Below are positions 34,844 through 48,529 of a DNA stretch of 64,000 nucleotides, in pieces. Source of the DNA: Chytridium lagenaria (taxonomy: Eukaryota > Chytridiomycota > Chytridiomycetes > Chytridiales > Chytridiaceae); the NCBI GenBank assembly GCA_025449115.1, contig JAHLKC010000004.1, positions 1-64,000 of the forward strand, given 5' to 3'. The notes under the pieces are model-generated. The model was not told where the DNA came from, ran no database searches, and saw only the letters and a program-made list of their open reading frames with translations. Every line of letters begins with the position of its first letter. Position 1 is the first letter of the stretch. The position numbers were made by a program, and so were the translations under genes.

Positions 34844-36777
34844 TCACAGCCCTGCCATTCCCTCATAGCCACCATCACATCCACTTGAAGACTTTTTTGG
34901 TGACTCCATGTCATCTGCGGTAAAACTTTGCATGAGATGATGAGATTGCTTCTTCTTAAGCCTATCACGCTTCTCTTTCAGCATAGGAGACTCCGGCTCG
35001 GTTAATTTGCGATCAGATGGACGGACAACGACTGCGGGGTACTGTCGAATGGGCTGAGCCTGGTGAGTTTGCTGCTGGCGAAGCTGGCGAATTTCGATCT
35101 TCTCTGCTTCCTGTAAAAACACCATATAAGCATCAACATTACGTTGAGTGGCAAGACAAAATCACTCAATAGGGACCCTTACCAGTGCTTGCTTTTGTGC
35201 CACCAACTTCATCTCCTCTATCATCAAATCTTTTTGTTTTCGAGACTCGTCAAAGAGCCTTCTCTCCTCCGCGCGAACGTTTGAATGCAAAGTAACCGGC
35301 TCCGGCTCGGTTGGCGCCTTCGAAGATTTCTTTGGAATAAATGGTTCCTGCGATGGCATCGGTCTTGCCACAAAGTTGATCGTGTATGCCTCTTCCGCGG
35401 TCTTTTTGATAAGGGCCACACGTTTCGAGGTTTCAAGGTCAAAGGGACGCGGGTCCGTTGAAGGTTTAGGTTCGTAGTTCGGAAGAGTCTAAGGACAAAA
35501 ACACTGTAAGAGAATTCTAAACCGTTGCCTCAAACGTACCGGTCCCTGAAAATGCGGAAGTGGGTTTGCTTTGAATCGTCGGATTTCTTCGTCGTCTTGG
35601 AGTTTCTGTTTGATAATTTGATCTATTTGCTTTTTCTTCTTTTCGCTAATCTCGTCTCCCGGAAGTCGGAAGTCGCTAGGGACAACACGTCGATGTTCAA
35701 TCACTGGTTGAAATGGCTGGCTAGTGTAGCGAATCGGGTTGGCCTTTATAAATGCGGGAAGCAGGCTCCATTTCCGTGGGATGGGAGTAAGTTTTGTGGA
35801 TATTAGGAGACATGGGGACGGTGAGTGCAGGCTTCTCAACAGAGGGAATGCCGATGGGTGCACCTTCTAGAATCTTTGCGACAATTAGCGCAAGTCTCGA
35901 AAGTTGTAACTACCTTTTTATTGACTGCCTTTGCCTTAAAGGGTGGGTGGTTTCGCACTTCCAGAGCCTCCTTTTCATCGCTGGGAATTACAGTGCTTTG
36001 ACGAAAGTCAGAAACTTTTGACAGTTTATCTATACCTATTTGGCTTGTTCCTAAATTTGGTCAAGAGCATGGGTGACCTTGGCTTCGTAAGGCTATTGCT
36101 TTGCTTAAGGATTGACTAATAGGCATTAAAGTAAATAAATATATATTCTTACGGTAGTATTCTTCGGCTTTAAAGCGTCTACATTTGAGTTCTCAAATTT
36201 CTTCAAGCGCAACGCCAAGGGAACGTAAGGCGATTTTGGCACCTGTCCAGTGGCGTTGTTGGTATGGTTAAGAGTGCCATGAAATTTGAAAGGCTTAGGA
36301 ATCGTAAGCTCGTTTGACTTCTTTGCAGGTGCCTTCCGCTTCTACCTAGCGATTTAGCACCAAAACAAGCCATTGATCTCGGTCCTCACCTTCACACCAG
36401 GAGACTTTGCGCCTCTCATCTTAGACCTCGAAGCGAAGTTGAATTCTTTCGGAATCGTCAAAGGTCTAATCTCCGTCCTTTTCGATTTCTTATTCTTTTT
36501 CTCGTCTTCAATCTCATGGACACCAGTGACAACATTTAGCCTCGAGAACAGTCCTGGAAGCTCCGCAAGGTTCTCTTTGTCCGGGTTATTTACAAACCGG
36601 GCAGCCTTCAAACGTCTGTTGCGATCAGTACATCGTACCATTTTAAACAATAAACCTGGCGCTAGCCTTGAGTAGTTCTTCCTTGATCAAAGACTTTTCT
36701 GCGGAGAGAAAACTCCTTTGTTGACCAGCCTCCACCGCCGGAGATCCAATTCGAGCATCTGTCGAGACATCAGCCAT
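34844..36777 (-). CDS. TPX2-like spindle assembly factor
   Basis: TPX2 family proteins bind microtubules, activate Aurora A and are controlled by importin-alpha. From the start MADVSTDARIGSP, a short intron leads to RLKAARFVNNPDKENLAELP. Two LTIPKxFxF motifs follow (LTIPKEFNFASRSKMRG and LTIPKPFKFHG), typical of the central family domain. PFQPVIEHRRVVPSDFRLPG is next. The C-terminal TPX2 domain has NFVARPMPSQEPFIPKKSS, LHSNVRAEERRLFDE, a charged helix, EAEKIEIRQLRQQQTHQAQP, and VVVRPSDRKLTEPESPMLKE. The stop is at 34844. Most breaks between segments fit introns of 40-100 nt, with one doubtful join near 35760-35830. Identity is strong; TPX2 is absent from most well studied fungi, which makes its presence notable. 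Confidence 0.87.
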
Positions 36778-36967
36778 CCGCGCTCGCCACCAACATCATA
36801 CCAAACCACTCGTCAGTGTTGTCATCATTGATGTCACTTTCTGCAGCGGTGGCAGCTTGGAAATCGTGGAAACGGGGAGCGTTGAACTCAAAAGCACCAT
36901 CCTTGCTGAGACTGTCGTCGGTGGACATTTTTGATATTCTGTTTGTCCGAACTGTACCAAAAATTTT

Positions 36968-38096
36968 CTACGCTTTATTTTGAAGGTGTTCACGAATCTC
37001 GCTTGAGCTGAGCTTGGCAGCCATGTCACCTGCTGCAGCATCACTAGGAGAGACAAGATCGACTAGGAAAACTTCAAGTGGACTGAGAGACTGTTCCTTG
37101 CGGACTGTGTTGACTAGAAAAAAATGACAGTGAAAGGATTAGACCATTCAGTTGAACTTACAAATCGACTCGAGAACGCACCTGCATAGCATCCTTGCTC
37201 CGTTTCAAGTGATCCAACAATGGCTTGAATTGCGGGATCATCTTTAGTGGGGCCATAATCATCGGTGATAGGAACTACATCATACTCCAGTTGGATCTTC
37301 ATCATGCGAAGAAATTGCAAAACTCTTTTTAGTCTAAAATCCAGAGTCTCCATCAATGCGCTCGCTTTTTTCCGGCCCAAACGCGCTTCATTTGTCGAGA
37401 AATCTGGATATGGTTATAAACTACACGTAAAGGCGCATTTCAATACCGTATACGCCACAAATGAGCTTTTTACTCGCAAGCCAAACTGCACTCGTCAAAA
37501 GAATCTTGTGTCCGCTGTGTAAGTGGTCAAATGTACCTCCACACGCGACAATATCAAAAGACGCCACCCCAGATTGCGCAATTTCTTTTCTGTCCACATT
37601 AACCTCATGCAACCTGTCTGGGCCGCTGTATTGTTCGGCGGCTGAGAAGGAAAATGGCTTTAAGCCTAGTGCCCGACGACGCTCATTGATGGATCGAAGG
37701 ACACCAGAGTCTACAATTATCAGCGAACACCCTATCTCGCAGGAAACCTGAAAGAGTCCCTACAAAGCAAAGCTCCTCGTTCGTCGGCAGGCTGATCTCA
37801 ACATCGCCGGTCCAAGGATCGTATCCACAGATGTCACTGACTACCACATCAATCTCCAAGTAAGGAAACCCATTTTTTTTTGCGGTGGCGTAGCCGTGAC
37901 TGTAAATAGCCTTCAACACATCTTGAAAAGTATCCCAACGTGCAAGAGGACTTGTCTTAAACGATGCGCCCAATGCCTTCGAAATAATAATAATGAGTCG
38001 TGACGGGTGCTGAGCGCATGCATGTTCCAGTGATAGCCTTAATTGCGTGGCTACAGGGAGATGAGCCTCATGGCTGAGGAGAAACGTTCCTGGCAT
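36968..38096 (-). CDS. CAB4: Pantetheine-phosphate adenylyltransferase (CoA synthesis, Cab4-like)
   Basis: It catalyses 4'-phosphopantetheine + ATP to dephospho-CoA, the penultimate step of CoA synthesis. The N-terminal region (LRLSLEHACAQHPSRLIIII, then DVVVSDICGYDPWTGDVEI) resembles that of eukaryotic PPAT/CoA synthase. The nucleotidyltransferase core has the signature VACGGTFDHLHSGHKILL (T/HxGH with HSGH). Next comes the end of the core after an intron: LDFRLKRVLQFLRMMKIQLE, VVPITDDYGPTKDDPAIQAI and VGSLETEQGC. A final intron leads to VRKEQSLSPLEVFLVDLV and KLSSSEIREHLQNKA with its stop at 36968. The S-S-x-I-R motif is the usual C-terminal ATP-site element. No dephospho-CoA kinase domain follows, so this is the monofunctional fungal type. 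The start lies 33 bp from the divergent RidA-family gene. Confidence 0.88.
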
Positions 38097-38129
38097 ACCA
38101 ACTCAATTTTTTGTCCTTTCTCAAACAAA

Positions 38130-38751
38130 ATGGTGAATGGAGAACCGATATTGCTTCCGGAACGTGCGGGCGGTCTTGCCAACTACCCCCACGCACGTAA
38201 AATAAACGGCTTTATCCATGTCTCTGGGATATCATCACGGCGTCCGGATAACACCTGGGATGGTATGTATCATTGGGATCTTCTTCTTTCTTGACGTCTC
38301 ACAATTCGGCAGGAGTAAGATTTTCAAAACGACCAAGGATTCACCCAAATAGGTTGAAGATCTCGCCGACGGAACTTGGAAGCTGGACATTGCTGAGCAA
38401 ACCCGAGCTGTTATCACAAAGTAGGGACATTCTATGAAGGTAGAGACTAACACGATAGCATCGAGTACATTCTCAAAGCGGGAGGGTCTTCACTCGCTCA
38501 TGTGGTGGATTTGACCGTCTTCCTCGTTGACATGAAGGACTACAAGATTTTTCAACGAAACCTACAATACATTCTTTCCCGATCCGTTGAAGGGTCCAGT
38601 TAGTCCGTTATATCAAAATCCTAACATGACAATAGGTCCCTCCCGAACTACTGTTGCAGTTCATCAACTCCCTAATCCCCGATTGTTGATAGAGATTAAG
38701 GCCATAGCTGTGGACCCTAACTTTCAGCACGTTAATATTACCAGAAAGTAA
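38130..38751 (+). CDS. RidA/YjgF-family deaminase, 2-aminomuconate deaminase-like
   Basis: Small trimeric enzyme family that hydrolyses reactive enamines/imines; this branch resembles 2-aminomuconate deaminase of tryptophan/kynurenine breakdown. The N-terminus [20 protein letters not shown] and [21 protein letters not shown] fits that branch. After introns come [48 protein letters not shown] and the last exon [20 protein letters not shown] with AIAVDPNF. The SRTTVAV Arg and the IEIKA Glu are the conserved active-site residues of RidA proteins. The exon around 38310-38430 needs one unusual splice or frame correction. The start at 38130 is supported by homology; an upstream in-frame Met at 38070 is less likely because it overlaps the divergent gene. 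Confidence 0.8.
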
Positions 38752-38900
38752 ATGTAATTGAAGGTTTTCGCTTCGAGGCTGCACAAATAAATATGCTGTC
38801 GGTCTACGGCTGTACCGCCATAAAAAAAAAAGGTGCGAAATCGGACTGTCTTGAATTTCCTTGAATCGTGATTTGAACAGAGTTGGGCTAGATAAAGGTG

Positions 38901-39297
38901 TTACTCGCGAGGTCCCCTGCGGTCGTTGCGGTCGCTGCGAGGAGTTTGAGGCTTGCTTTCACGGACCTTTTACATGTCGTAAGGCGCAATAACAGAAGCA
39001 AACGAAAAAAAAACAACCGAAACAAACCTGGAGATCTCTTCCCAGAAAGCTTGAGCCGTTGAGCTTCTCAATGGCAGCAGTTGCACCCTCGTCCTCCATC
39101 TCCACAAAGCCAAACCCACGGGACCGTCCTGAGTCCCTCTCCAAGACGATTCTTGCAGACTTCACGGCACCAAAGCGAGAGAATAGAGAGCCAAGCTCCT
39201 CATTTGTAGCTTTCCAGGGAAGGTTACTAACGTAAATGGTTTTGGACGAGAAAGCACGGGACAAGGTAAGGAAGGGACGGGGCATGCGGAACATCAT
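38901..39297 (-). CDS. Small RRM RNA-binding protein, probably mitochondrial
   Basis: A single RNA-recognition motif fills almost the whole protein: RNP2 TIYVSNLPW, and RNP1 RGFGFVEM with its aromatic residues. The leader MMFRMPRPFLTLSRAFSS is Arg-rich, without acidic residues and amphipathic, as expected of a mitochondrial presequence. An intron (about 38965-39029) splits off a last exon ending RESKPQTPRSDRNDRRGP, an Arg/Asp-rich tail. It resembles small glycine-rich-protein type RRMs that act in organellar RNA editing or processing in other lineages; the exact role here is unknown. Confidence 0.82.
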
Positions 39298-39385
39298 CTT
39301 TTGAATACAATTGGAAAATATTTTTTTTCTTCTTTTTCAGTTTTCCTGTGATGTATGCAAAAAATACGACAGAGAAAAAGCATCT

Positions 39386-40926
39386 TCATGGCAAAGGAGG
39401 AAGATCCTGGATCTGCTTGATGAGAAAGGCCTTCTCATCGTTAAACTGCTCGTCATCTGTGTGAGTTTTGAGAGTCAGAATTGCAAGAAGTCAACCGAAT
39501 AAAACAAAAAGTCTTTTTAAGGTGTAGTAAACGAGAAGTCTACTATAAAAAAATAAACAAAAAAATAAAAAAAATAAAAAAAAATAAAAAAAGCCGTAGA
39601 AATGATGAAGCTCATACCCGCTCTATCGTTGTGGAAATTGCTTAAGAAATTTAAGAGCTTATCCCGGTTCTTTTGAAGAATATCCAAAATTTGTTTGGCT
39701 TTATTCGGATTTGCCACAAAAACCTTGAAGCTTAGACAAGATTAATGACGAAGACATACCTTAAACACATGAAAGGCTTCAAACTGAATGTTTCTGCTCT
39801 TATCTCGCAATAGGTTCATCATAAGCTTCAGATTTTCCGAGTTGCCAATGTAACGCGTCATCACATTAAAATTTGTTCTGTCTAGTAAAAGTTCACCAAG
39901 GAGCTGAATCATGTTAACAAAGGTTGTTGAGTAGACTGTTAGGTACCTTCAGTGATTGCCTTTTAGTGACATAGTTGTTCGAATTTAATAACATGGTATA
40001 CTTAACAAAAAACTACAGGAATAAAAAATGAGGTAAGAACAGAGATGGCACAGAAGGAAGAAGCAAGAAATGCTGAAACTTGAAATAAAAGTTACGCGTA
40101 TCATGTGCTAAACATTTGCTTTAGCTGGAGACTCACCTCGTCATAATGCTCCTCCAGAAACGAGGCGACCAGCGCTTTATGTTTCGTCAAAACATCCTTA
40201 AACGTTGCAAATGCATCTGATGCCACGTCAAAGGTTGACAGCTCAACATAGCTAAAAAGTTTCCAGAACGACGTCGACTCCAATACAATCCTTGCGAGAA
40301 TCTCATGACGTAGACACTCTCGAAGAATCATCCCACAGTTCAACGCTATCTCCTGGTTTTCATATCTAACTTTGTCAGAAGTTTCCAGCAGAAGCAGGCT
40401 TCACCCTTGCAATAAGGATATGAGCAACTCCGGCCGAGAGCAAATGTACTCTGCCGTCGGAAACCTGGTCCCAACCTGCCGTCTTAACAGGTTGTTGAAA
40501 ACTTGAGCAACGTCTTTCTTGGCCTTTGAATTCATTAGCATGTAGTTGAGCTGGTGCCGTCAAACCTCAAACTCAATCTTAAATATGTTCTGTATCAGTA
40601 GCGGAAGAAGGTCGGAGGAATACACTTCATGGGAAAGTTGCGCAACGGACTCCGGCACAGGATCCGACTCTGTTGCATATTATTAAGCATTGTATCCGAG
40701 ATGGCATTTGGCTCACCCCCATCTCCGTACAGAATGACCTTCATCGCTATCAGGTTCTTGGATATCTCCTCATTTGCCTTTGACACCCCAAACTTTAGGC
40801 ACTGAGAGCGATGAAGACAAGCACCTTTTTCTTATCATTCTGGTCCAGCCGTTGCAGATTATCCTTAGTGCTCTTCACCAGCTCAAACGCTGATCGTGTT
40901 TTCGGCTTGATGAACAAGAACGACAT
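39386..40926 (-). CDS. Mo25/Cab39 scaffold protein
   Basis: Mo25 is a helical-repeat scaffold that stabilises LKB1/STRAD or activates Ste20/GCK kinases; in fungi it serves RAM/SIN morphogenesis pathways. All parts are readable: [190 protein letters not shown] and [18 protein letters not shown]. At least seven introns of 40-200 nt give an uninterrupted protein with no frame errors. The 3'-most intron carries an A/T-homopolymer tract (39541-39590). The start is 67 bp from the divergent Snf1/AMPK-alpha start. Confidence 0.94.
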
Positions 40927-40993
40927 GATGGGCTTTTTACAGTACGGGTATTGAAAAATTTGGCCTGTACAGAAATACTGCAACAGAAACAGC

Positions 40994-43240
<2,247 letters not shown>

Positions 43241-43702
43241 ACATCTTATTGTAAATAAATTAAATGCCGCAATTAAATTATTTTTTTTGCTTTTTGCGTC
43301 CATGCAGATGTTGCGTGACTACTGCAAACTTAATTCGGTGAAGTCGGACTACTTTATTTCAATGCTAAAATGTTCTTATATATTCAAATGGAAGTAAAGT
43401 GGTTGTCTGATGATGATTTTCATAGGGATGGTAAGGGTTTGCCTGGTTGTTTTAAAAGCACAAGATTCATTACGGTTAGTAGCATGTAACGCACATAATA
43501 AAGACCAAACCATCGCAAACGACTTTGTCGAAAGTCGTAAGAGAGCCAGCTCGTTCCGATTCCGCTAAAGCTTCACTAAAATCTTTAATTCTTATACATT
43601 TTGACTGATTTATTTATTTATGTTTATGCGTGTAAATGCCATCATTTATTTATTGTATATATTACATAAATATCACACAAATATTCATGTAAAATAGTGA
43701 CA
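43241..43702. other. Gene-free AT-rich region between convergent genes
   Basis: Between the Snf1 stop and the TANGO6/RTP1 stop. AT-rich with no supported gene, repeat or RNA. Confidence 0.5.
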
Positions 43703-46698
43703 CTACACAATTTGCAAACTCTGCAAACCTCTCTCAGCATAATGCCGGCACGCGTCATCCTTATCCAACTCATAAATCTGTTTCAACATCCTCATCAACT
43801 CTTTAACTGAGCCACCCGGTAGCAACGTCTTGATGTCGTGAACTTTTACTGATATCGAATAAAGAAAGTTCGCCGCAGCTGATAAGAAATTAAGATCTTA
43901 ACAACAATATTTAAACCTACCTCTCCGATTCGGCAGACTTGCATCAAATACGAATAGATCCTTTACATACTGTAACAGCCACGTGAATGATGGCCCGAGG
44001 GATACAGGTGATACGTCTGAAACGTAGGAAAGGAGGGAGAAGCAACTAGGGAGAATATCTTTATCGATTTCCATCAGTTGGAAGATGGAGCAACACACTG
44101 TATCGGCTAAGTAAAGTGTTAGACATAGAAAGTCTATAATCGCACCATATTTCGCAAAGGCTTCTCCTAATTTTCGAATTGATTGCATGAGAGCCTCTCC
44201 AATACGTAACCGAACATCCAGTGAGAGTGTAGGATCGCTATACAATGCCAACACTCTACTTAAGACCTGTGAGGGGTATGATACGACTGCAGACGCCAGA
44301 CACTTGACGCCGTTTAAATAAATGAAACTGAGAAACCATCAATTACAACTCACGTCCTCGCGCTGTACCTATCCATATCACTCAAAATCTGTACCAGTAT
44401 TTCCATAACAACCTCCATAGCCTTCTCCACAAACGCATCCTTCTCATCAATCATATTTTGTAAAAGTTTGATCCCATGTGCGCGAATCGGTATGATGGGA
44501 TCTTTTAATTCGTTTAAAGCCACCTGGAAACGGTCGGAGCTTTGTGATTTTATAGTGTTGGGACTTCGAATGGAGTTGCTGGAAAGTTGGGAGAGAGCTA
44601 TTGCGAGTTCGCGAAGTTCGTCGCTGTCGCTGTTACAGAATGCTTGAACGAGGATGAGAAGTTCGGTGATATCCTTTTGGGGGAGTGTGTCCTTAGCCTG
44701 CGAGTCTAAGTAATAGCAGGTTGTTATTATATAGGACACAATAAGAATAACAAGAGATTGAGCAAAGTAGGACATTGTCAAGCAAACCTGATAGAAGCAG
44801 ATACAGTATGGATAACGCTAGAGCAGATGTCTTCTCATCTTTCTGACCAGACAATAAAATAGTTTTTGCAAAAGCAAAAGCATTTAATGGGGACCCATAG
44901 AGCACAGAATCAAAACTCGTCAACAATGCCTGTACGAATCGCAAAAACCTATTTGACGTTAAACAAAAACATTTCATTTATAAAACCTCGGCTTTGTCAG
45001 ATATTCTTGGTAGTTTTCGAACGATTTTGTAAAAATCTCACGCTTGATATCTTGAGATTCTAACTTTTCGACTAACGCAATGAGTTTCGCGATCTGCACA
45101 TACCGCGGTGTTTCAACAAGCACAAAATGCACTGCTCCAGTCGAGCTTCTGCAGCCAATCACATTTGAGCTTGAGCCAACAACAAGATCGAATATGGTGG
45201 AGACTGAATGGTCAAGTGGACTTAATGTCAAAATAGATCTTATAATATCGAAGGTTTGGTCTGAGATTTTATCTGTAAGTGCTTCCTCTGTTTGCCAAAT
45301 CATAAAAACAGATCGGAATACTTTAACTTGGTAAGTAAACCTAATAAATGTGTGAATTTTACCATTTAGCAGTGAAAGAGCAAATTCTTCTGAGGGATCC
45401 CCAAATGTTAGGAGATTTGCAATCGCGGAAAGACAGCGAGATAAGTCGTGATCAGTTGAAACAATAGGTCGACTATCAAAGTCAACGACGTTACTATGAA
45501 AATTGAGAGGATCAGACATCTTTTGACAACAAAACCACAAACCTTGTCGGTTTTGACCTTACAAGCGGCTCCAACATTTTTAAAACAGACTTTCTCCCTA
45601 AGGAGGGCCGCATGTCCACAAGCTTCACAACCAAAGCGGAAACCAAAGCCTTTCGCAAGCTATAAGATTCTGTCGAGGTGGCTTCTTCCGAAAGAACTAA
45701 AGCTGCTTCGCTAAAGATGAAGTTGTAATAATCCTGAATGTCCTTAAAAACAAATAGCTTTCGTAATGTTACCTGTGGCACTCTTCCACCAGGTATTGCG
45801 GTAAGAACCTTAAGAAAGGAATTTCTTTGCGCCACTTCAAGCGTATCGCTATCTTTGTCGCGTTAACAATACATTTTTTCCCCACTAAATCAACCGCACC
45901 CATAGTCGAAATAATGCAATCCATCAAGTCTGATAAACCTCCAGGAGTCATGAGTAAATCTGAAAGTAATGACCCAAAGCGCGAACGATCCGCTGCGTTT
46001 GGATTAACAGAACTAAGTCCCATGAGAGCCATCATATTAGATCGCTTGTCGCCACTTTTCGTTTGTTAGCTACAAATAGCGTGATAAAAGTAATTTGCAA
46101 CCTTTTCATGACCTTTTGAAGCAGGTTTTGAAAATCCATTAATGCAGATTGTGATTTCAGTTTTACTGAATCTTGTGTCTGATATAATGTTACGAGTGTG
46201 TGAAAAGCAATGACAGTGTATCGTTCTTTGACGGCTTTATCAAGCCTTAAACCAGTGGACGAAGTCAGTATGTCGACCATGTATTCACATATCCGTAAAT
46301 GCGTTTCAGCCGAATCTTTTTATTAACTTTAGTCAAGCACTTTGCTTTAGACACTCACATTGCTTATTAAGAAAGACGAGGAGTCGATCAAACAATAAAT
46401 ACCGGAAAGGATCATTTTGGGATACGCCTGCTTCAAGCTTGAGAACGGCTTTAAAATGATGTATTCTTCAACCTGAGTCCGCAAAGGCATGGCGAAGGAA
46501 GTCAATGCATATGTTAACGAAAGTGTCATGGTTGATTTGATCATGTGTGATAAAACCGTCCCATTTCAGATGTTGATGAGCGGAAGCAATTGACTTCGAA
46601 TATTCTTCATGTGTTGGCTCATTAAAGTTGGCTAATGCTTCAGCTGCTTTCACTGCTATACCGATAGGAATCATTTTTGCTACCATTTGGACATACAA
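43703..46698 (-). CDS. TANGO6/RTP1-like HEAT-repeat protein
   Basis: RTP1 in yeast helps import RNA polymerase II; TANGO6 is the animal homologue. The protein is all-helical. The N-terminal part contains MIPIGIAVKAAEALANFNEP, MPLRTQVEEYIILKPFSSL and YMVDILTSSTGLRLDKAVKE. The middle has LLSDLLMTPGGLSDLMDCII, a conserved GG-L element. The C-terminal third has the diagnostic run LNELKDPIIPIRAHGIKLLQ, NGVKCLASAVVSYPSQVLS, LYSDPTLSLDVRLRIGEALM and IRKLGEAFAKYG. It ends KTLLPGGSVKELMRMLKQIY then a short tail and stop at 43703. The exon joins at 44345, 44700-44980, 45500 and 45830 fit introns; one or two frame changes may remain around 46490. The start at 46698 is the most upstream Met I can support and is 88 bp from the uL11 stop. 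Confidence 0.75.
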
Positions 46699-46785
46699 GA
46701 GAATTCGAAAGTGTCAACAAATAAGAAAAGGACAATTCAGTGAATGGCATGAGATGATAAGCGAGACTTTATTCAAAAGATAGTT

Positions 46786-47592
46786 TTAGGCCTCGGGAAT
46801 CTCGATTTCCTTGAACAGATATCAGTGATCATCCAGAAGAAAAGAAACATACCCCAGACGCAACCTTCTCGCTGATATCCTGGGGGCTCTGACCGTCGAC
46901 AGTGCAGCCCACAGAGAACAGGTACCAAGGATCTCCCTGACGGAACCCCTGAGCTCCTTTGCCAAAGACTTGTTGCGCATCTTCCTGGCGATTTCGATGA
47001 CCTCGGAGAGAGCAACGTTACCATTGTGCTTGACTGTGCAAATGGTCAGCCATCAAAAAACAACAGTAAAAAATACGAACTGTTCTTCTCCTTCTTCCTG
47101 TCACGCGGGGGCTCCTTAAGAGCCTTGATGACCAGGGAGCTGGCAGAGGGGACAACCTCGATGGCAGCCTGCCTGTTCTGCACAATAAGCTTCACAGTGA
47201 TCCTGAGACCCTTCCAGTCCTGGGTGGCCTTGGCGATGTCTTCACCAATCTTCTTGGGGGACTATACGGAGACATATGCGTAAGAAGAGAGCATTTTACA
47301 GGCCAAATGAAGGGTAACTCCAGCAGAAACTTACCAGACCGAGGGGACCGATCTTAGGGGCTAAGGCGGAACCACCAGCAACCTCACCACCCGTTGTCCT
47401 CAGGATGACTAGAAACGAACAAACGTTATTCCACTAATCCAAATACACAAGGAGCGTTGGAAAAAAAGCGACAGCAGAAACTGTCCCTACCAATCTTGAC
47501 TTCGGAAGGGCTGTGATAGTAATGTGGGTCAATACATGTATTTCAGTCCCCACAGGGATTGCAAAGAGCACTCACTCAAACTTAGGCGGCAT
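46786..47592 (-). CDS. RPL12: 60S ribosomal protein L12 (uL11)
   Basis: uL11 forms the GTPase-associated centre base of the large subunit. The protein begins [20 protein letters not shown] with an intron after six codons, then [60 protein letters not shown] and [20 protein letters not shown]. It ends [20 protein letters not shown] then [18 protein letters not shown]. About 165 residues, the normal length, with five short introns and no frame errors. Early, frequent introns are usual for ribosomal protein genes in fungi. Confidence 0.95.
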
Positions 47593-47660
47593 GTTGGGTT
47601 TCTTTTCAAAAGTTCGTTAAATGTTTATGCGTTAGTTTGTGAGTTTATGACAGTGGAGAG

Positions 47661-47710
47661 ATGCGATGCGATGAGATGGGATGGGATGGGATGGGATGGA
47701 TGGGATGACG
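47661..47710. repeat. ATGGG/ATGCG pentanucleotide minisatellite
   Basis: About ten tandem units of atgcg, atgag or atggg, 5 bp each. Confidence 0.85.
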
Positions 47711-48330
47711 GCTTCGATCCCTCGATGACCGTTTAGTCTCACCTCAAAAATAAAGGGGTTGCAAATTTTCTCGTTCCAGACGATTTTGAGCACTTGAAGG
47801 TGCTATCGGACAATCTTTCGAAGTCTGTCAGGAGTTGACCACAATCATACTCAAAAGTGTAATCATTGCGACCGGCAGCAGGGGGCGCGATCATATAGCA
47901 CCAATTTCCAGACGACCACGGAAATACTGCTTTTCTGATGGGTCTACAAAAGAAAGTTATTTCAGTGCTCATTAGTTAACATTAATGCGCATTCAGAAAA
48001 GTAACAGGCGAGGCATATACTACAAGCATAAATTGCTGAATTATATAAAAGATATCCATGTTTATATGCAGTTTTTCGTATCTTACAAATGTAAATGTCT
48101 CACTATGCGAGCGCTCTTTTGATGAACAGAAGGTAATTCAACAAAACCTGGGCAAGTGTCATGGGGCGTCTTTGGAGGTCTCAAAGACTCTGAAGAGACT
48201 TTCATTTCACCTAGTTTCCATTTCCACACCCAAAAAGTCTTTTCGCCAGGTATTCAAATAATTTCGACCATCAAGCTAAGCCAGTACCTAAATATACTTT
48301 TTCTGTTTGATATTCTTAGGACTGTTTGCA

Positions 48331-48424
48331 ATGTTGTTCACTTGTATAGTATTTTATATCAATGCTGTTCACTCGTCCAGTATTCTACATCGATGCTGTT
48401 CACTCGTCCAGTATATAGTATTTA
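48331..48424. repeat. 31-bp direct repeat, three copies
   Basis: Units start at 48331, 48362 and 48393 with the core tgctgttcactcgtccagta. The first copy is diverged (ttgttcacttgtatagta). It ends about 100 bp before the exportin-1 start codon. Confidence 0.85.
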
Positions 48425-48529
48425 ATATCATCTAAGATTGCGAAGTACGCAAGCTGGGTCCCCTTCTTTTCGGGGTGGGAGGGTTTTCATTCAAGTTTGT
48501 TCATCGAAATTTTTGGAAAAAACGAAGCC

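Larger units (their letters stand above)
47593..48529. other. Intergenic region with tandem repeats and a doubtful short frame
   Basis: Between the divergent uL11 and exportin-1 genes. It holds a GATGG-type minisatellite and a 31-bp triplicate repeat. A 77-residue minus-strand frame (47739-47972; contains WSSGNWCYMIAPPAAGRND) is preceded by a splice-acceptor-like ttttgtag and followed by gtgaga. It could be an exon of an unknown gene, but it matches nothing I recognise. Confidence 0.4.

Noticed and set aside
40660..40720. Frameshift in Mo25 after YGDG
   Set aside because: An intron starting gtgagc and ending caacag restores [13 protein letters not shown].
47739..47972. 77-codon minus-strand frame near uL11
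   Set aside because: It has splice-like borders but no recognisable family and stops in neighbouring frames; recorded as doubtful only.
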